DNA from: Flavobacteriales bacterium
GTDB taxonomy: Bacteria; Bacteroidota; Bacteroidia; Flavobacteriales; BACL11
DNA length: 9,396 bases
Direction: 5' to 3'
Assembly (NCBI GenBank): GCA_012960835.1
Contig: DUAL01000337.1
Span: 1-9,396 of the forward strand
Below the pieces are notes generated by a model, which had not been told where the DNA came from, made no database searches, and was given only the letters and a program-made list of their open reading frames with translations. Shown here one piece after another: positions 6,968 to 9,396 of this stretch. How positions within the stretch are numbered: position 1 is the first letter of the stretch; the number at the start of each line of letters is the position of its first letter. The position numbers and the translations under genes are program-made.

Positions 6968-8218
6968 ATGATATCAAAAATTAAAAACAGGAAGGAAGTT
7001 TTTGCTTGGTCGCTCTATGATTTTGCCAATCAACCTTTCACTACAATTATTGTCACTTTTATTTATAGTGCTTTTTTTGTGAAAGTGATAGCTCCAAATC
7101 CTCAAATAGGGACAGCAATGTGGGCAAATGCAATTGCAATTACTGCAATTATTGTTGCAGTTCTCTCGCCAATACTGGGTGCCATTGCCGACAATAGTGG
7201 TTACCGAAAATTCTTCCTTATCTTGTTTACTTGGATTTGTGCCGTGTTTTCTGTTCTCATGTATTTCCCAGAGGCAGGGGATGTGTTTTGGGCGCTCACA
7301 TTATTTATAATTGCGAATATTGCTTTTGAAATGGGCTCGGTTTTTTGTAATTCCTATTTACCCGATTTGTCCAATAAAGATAATAGTGGAAGTATTTCGG
7401 GTTTTGCATGGGGCTTGGGTTTTGTGGGAGGCTTGTTAGCTTTGTTTTTAGCACTTTTTTTGGTTGACATAAATAATCCAGATGAACTTAGAAAGATTAA
7501 TATTTTGGTGGGTATTTGGTTTGCTATTTTTAGTATTCCCACTTTTATGTTTTTAAAAGATAGAAAGAAAGATAAACTCACCAAAAAACACATTAGCGAT
7601 TCATTTTCTACAATAAGGAAAACTTTTAACTCTATTACATACTACAAGCAAATATCTCAATTTCTAATAGCTCGTTTATTCTTTAATGATGGGCTAGTTA
7701 CTATTTTTGCATTAGGAGGAATTTATGCAGTTGGAACTATTAATTTTACCTTTGAAGAAGTGATGTTATTAGGTATTGTGCTGAATAGTTGTGCCGGCTT
7801 TGGCTCCTTTTTATTTGGTTATTTGGAAGATAAAATTGGCGTAAAAAAGGTAATTAATATTTCTTTAGTTGTTTTAATAATAGCCACTCTTTTAGCGTAT
7901 ATTGCTCCTGAAACCAATTTTCCAAAAGAAATGTTTTGGGTTGCGGGAGTTTTAATTGGCTTAATGGTTGGACCAAACCAATCTTGTAGTCGATCGCTTA
8001 TGGCGCAACTCGTACCAAATGAGAAACAAAATGAGTTCTTTGGATTTTTTGCCCTTACCGGTAAGGCAACTTCCTTTTTAGGGCCTTTACTTTTTGGAAT
8101 TATCACCACTTATTATAGCCAGCAAATGGCACTTTGGGTAGTAATTATTTTATTTGTTGTCGGTTTATTGCTATTTAATAGAATTACTTTTACAAAAAGC
8201 AATAACTTTGTAAGATGA
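6968..8218 (+). CDS. MFS transporter of the UMF1/Atg22 family
   Basis: Integral inner-membrane secondary transporter of 416 residues with about 12 hydrophobic segments, the normal size for bacterial UMF1 members. Family signatures are WSLYDFANQPF (14-24) at the start of helix 1, GAIADNSGYRKFF (71-83) as the motif-A loop after helix 2, FNDGLVTIFALGGIY (239-253) at the start of the second half, and GPNQSCSRSLMAQLVP (335-350). The central cytoplasmic loop (about 196-228) is lysine-rich, giving the usual positive-inside midpoint. The yeast relative Atg22 effluxes amino acids from the vacuole; the substrates of bacterial members are largely unknown, so only export or uptake of a small solute can be stated. 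It heads a plus-strand operon, and its TGA overlaps the next gene's ATG as ATGA (8215-8218). Its functional link to the envelope proteins downstream is unclear. Confidence 0.9.
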   Translation: MISKIKNRKEVFAWSLYDFANQPFTTIIVTFIYSAFFVKVIAPNPQIGTAMWANAIAITAIIVAVLSPILGAIADNSGYRKFFLILFTWICAVFSVLMYFPEAGDVFWALTLFIIANIAFEMGSVFCNSYLPDLSNKDNSGSISGFAWGLGFVGGLLALFLALFLVDINNPDELRKINILVGIWFAIFSIPTFMFLKDRKKDKLTKKHISDSFSTIRKTFNSITYYKQISQFLIARLFFNDGLVTIFALGGIYAVGTINFTFEEVMLLGIVLNSCAGFGSFLFGYLEDKIGVKKVINISLVVLIIATLLAYIAPETNFPKEMFWVAGVLIGLMVGPNQSCSRSLMAQLVPNEKQNEFFGFFALTGKATSFLGPLLFGIITTYYSQQMALWVVIILFVVGLLLFNRITFTKSNNFVR

Positions 8219-8544
8219 GAATTTTTTTAATACTTAGTATTCTAGTAATTACTTCTTGCACTTATAATGAATTATCTATTTGTGAAACAGATAATCCTTC
8301 TTTTACCTACTGTGTAGAACCAATCTTTGAGAAGAATTGTATAGGATGTCATTTTCAAAATAACTCTAATGGAATAATGCCCTTATCAAATTTCCAGGAA
8401 ATTCGGGATAATGTGATTAACGGAAAGGTTATTGAAAGTATAAAAAGAAAAGTTGGATTTATGCCAACGAATGGAGAAAGATTAAGTACAGAGGAAATAT
8501 TAATTATTGAAAACTGGAAAGAAAATGATGCGCCAAATAATTAG
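8215..8544 (+). CDS. Mono-haem cytochrome c lipoprotein
   Basis: Short exported lipoprotein of 109 residues. The N-terminus is a lipoprotein signal: MRIFLILSILVITSC with lipobox ITSC and acylated Cys15. The mature part holds one c-type haem site CIGCH (42-46) in the context PIFEKNCIGCH, and a likely axial methionine in GFMPTNG (Met83; Met55 is an alternative). The C-terminal LSTEEILIIENWKENDAPNN matches the terminal helix of small Bacteroidota cytochrome c domains, which often end in a similar Trp-x-x-x-Asp/Gly-Ala-Pro-Asn pattern. It is expected to be a membrane-anchored one-electron carrier in the periplasm; inner or outer membrane cannot be decided, though Thr16-Tyr17 after the cysteine gives no retention aspartate. 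Two further cysteines (23, 33) may form a disulfide. It overlaps the transporter gene by 4 bases and the YceI gene by 17, indicating translational coupling. The electron partner is unknown. Confidence 0.85.
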   Translation: MRIFLILSILVITSCTYNELSICETDNPSFTYCVEPIFEKNCIGCHFQNNSNGIMPLSNFQEIRDNVINGKVIESIKRKVGFMPTNGERLSTEEILIIENWKENDAPNN

Positions 8545-9049
8545 TATATTTTTATTCCTGATTTGTTTTTATGCAAATGCCCAACAATATTTAGCAAAAG
8601 ATGGAACAATTACCTTTTTTTCTAAGGCTCCAGTAGAAGATATTTCGGCCATAAATAATAAAGTTTCTGCCGTTTATGATGCTAAAACCAAAGCGTTAGT
8701 TTTTCAGTTAAACATTACAGATTTTATATTTCCAAAATCCTTAATGCAGACACATTTTAATGAAAATTATTTGGAATCAGAGATTTATCCAAAATCTACT
8801 TTTGTAGGAAAAGTCACTGAAAATAAAAATGGTATTGCAAATGTAGAAGGCAAGCTTAGCATTCATGGAGAAACTAATTTTATTAATGTTGCAGGGAATT
8901 TATTAGTGCATGAAAATACTGTTTATATTTCTGCCGTAAAATTTATCATAAACTTAGAAGACTATAAAATTAAAATCCCTAGAATTGTAATGTATAATAT
9001 TGCAGAAGAAATAGAGGTGAAAGTGAATATTAAATTGAAAAAACAATGA
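8528..9049 (+). CDS. Secreted YceI-family protein
   Basis: Periplasmic protein of 173 residues with a lipocalin-like YceI fold. Family members bind polyisoprenoid chains such as quinones, or fatty-acid-like lipids. A signal peptide is clear: MRQIISIFLFLICFYANA, cut before QQ (residue 19). The family core is MQTHFNENYLESEIYPKSTF (73-92), equivalent to the conserved Met-x-x-His-x-x-x-x-x-Leu region before the Tyr-Pro-x-x-x-Phe motif, then beta-strand repeats including VEGKLSIHGET (106-116) and ISAVKFIINLEDY (134-146). Length and strand pattern fit an eight-stranded barrel. ATG 8528 is chosen because GGAAAG (8516-8521) lies 6 bases upstream; ATG 8525 is equally possible, while an upstream TTG at 8507 would put charged residues before the signal peptide. 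It overlaps the cytochrome gene by 17 bases and the next gene by 4 (ATGA). Ligand is unknown; the cytochrome neighbour makes a quinone-like one attractive but unproven. Confidence 0.88.
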   Translation: MRQIISIFLFLICFYANAQQYLAKDGTITFFSKAPVEDISAINNKVSAVYDAKTKALVFQLNITDFIFPKSLMQTHFNENYLESEIYPKSTFVGKVTENKNGIANVEGKLSIHGETNFINVAGNLLVHENTVYISAVKFIINLEDYKIKIPRIVMYNIAEEIEVKVNIKLKKQ

Positions 9050-9396
9050 AAAAAAAGCTACTAGTTTTTATAATGTTATCTAGCGTTTTTGCCAATGCAC
9101 AAGATGATTTATTATCTATGCTTGGATCAGATGATAAGCCAATGTATATTACCGCCACTTTCAAAGGAAAAAAAGTAGTAAACGGGCAATCGGTGGAGCT
9201 GTTATCAAAAGGAGTTTTGCAATTTCAAATTCAACATAGGTTTGGAACTTTGAATTCTGGTTTTTACAATTTATTTGGCTTAGATAATTCCCAAATTAGA
9301 TTAGGTTTTGACTATGGGATTAAGGATTGGATGAGTATAGGAATTGGAAGGAGTTCAGCCCTTAAAACAATAGATGCAAGCACAAAAATTAGATTA
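9046..9396 (+). CDS. DUF5777-type outer-membrane beta-barrel protein (partial, C-terminus outside window)
   Basis: The first 117 residues of an exported protein; the frame is open to the right edge. The signal peptide MKKKLLVFIMLSSVFANA is followed by QDDLLSMLG. The mature start then reads YITATFKGKKVVNGQSVE (34-51) and GVLQFQIQHRFGTLNSGFYN (56-75), ending with FGLDNSQIRLGFDYGIKDW (77-95) and SIGIGRSS (97-104). Alternating polar/hydrophobic strands with tight turns and aromatic belts indicate a transmembrane beta-barrel, and the thread TATFK-VVNGQSVE-KGVLQF-HRFG-LGFDYGI matches my memory of DUF5777 barrels of Bacteroidota, which are roughly 280-300 residues, so over half is missing. No function is established for the family. 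Its ATG shares ATGA with the YceI stop. Co-translation with an exported cytochrome and YceI protein suggests they act together in the envelope. Confidence 0.8.
   Translation, partial: MKKKLLVFIMLSSVFANAQDDLLSMLGSDDKPMYITATFKGKKVVNGQSVELLSKGVLQFQIQHRFGTLNSGFYNLFGLDNSQIRLGFDYGIKDWMSIGIGRSSALKTIDASTKIRL

Noticed and set aside
7354..8109. Minus-strand open frames of 79 and 96 residues inside the transporter gene.
   Set aside because: Composition (Lys/Pro/Phe-rich) is the mirror of a membrane-protein gene; there is no recognisable domain.
8507..8527. Upstream TTG start for the YceI gene.
   Set aside because: It adds a charged MKTGKKM leader before a complete signal peptide; ATG 8525 or 8528 gives a normal secretion signal.

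Overview
The window is low-GC, AT-rich bacterial DNA that looks like ordinary chromosome from the phylum Bacteroidota, probably a flavobacterium-like or Crocinitomicaceae-like lineage. The evidence is the set of proteins with close relatives there (a DUF5606 protein, a DUF5777-type beta-barrel, a UMF1-family transporter, a FadN-type beta-oxidation protein paired with a MarR regulator), the lack of strong Shine-Dalgarno sequences, and candidate -7 boxes of the Bacteroidota form TAnnTTTG a short distance upstream of start codons. The window is gene-dense: no gap exceeds about 100 bases, and I see no RNA gene, mobile element, CRISPR array or clear terminator.

Region 1 (1-3885) handles fatty-acid degradation. 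A MarR-type regulator (minus strand) overlaps the start of a 3-hydroxyacyl-CoA dehydrogenase/enoyl-CoA hydratase that runs off the left edge. An acyl-CoA synthetase is read divergently from a 101-base shared promoter region. The synthetase would activate fatty acids, the dehydrogenase/hydratase would carry out two steps of beta-oxidation, and the regulator probably senses the pathway. Two abutting inverted repeats span the regulator's candidate -33 to -7 promoter elements and are the best operator candidate.

Region 2 (3875-6896) is a tight minus-strand operon in the order DUF5606 protein, M3-family oligoendopeptidase, six-helix voltage-gated-type potassium channel with a C-terminal zinc ribbon. 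Gaps are 2 and 9 bases. The channel gene ends tail-to-tail with the acyl-CoA synthetase, with an 11-base overlap.

Region 3 (6968-9396) is a plus-strand operon of four genes: a UMF1/Atg22-type major facilitator, a short mono-haem cytochrome c lipoprotein, a secreted YceI-family protein, and a DUF5777-type outer-membrane beta-barrel cut by the right edge. Every junction overlaps (4, 17 and 4 bases). The last three products are all exported and together form the least understood and most interesting cassette here: a possible cell-envelope redox or lipid-quinone module. That function is inference; no system of this kind can be proven from the sequence alone.
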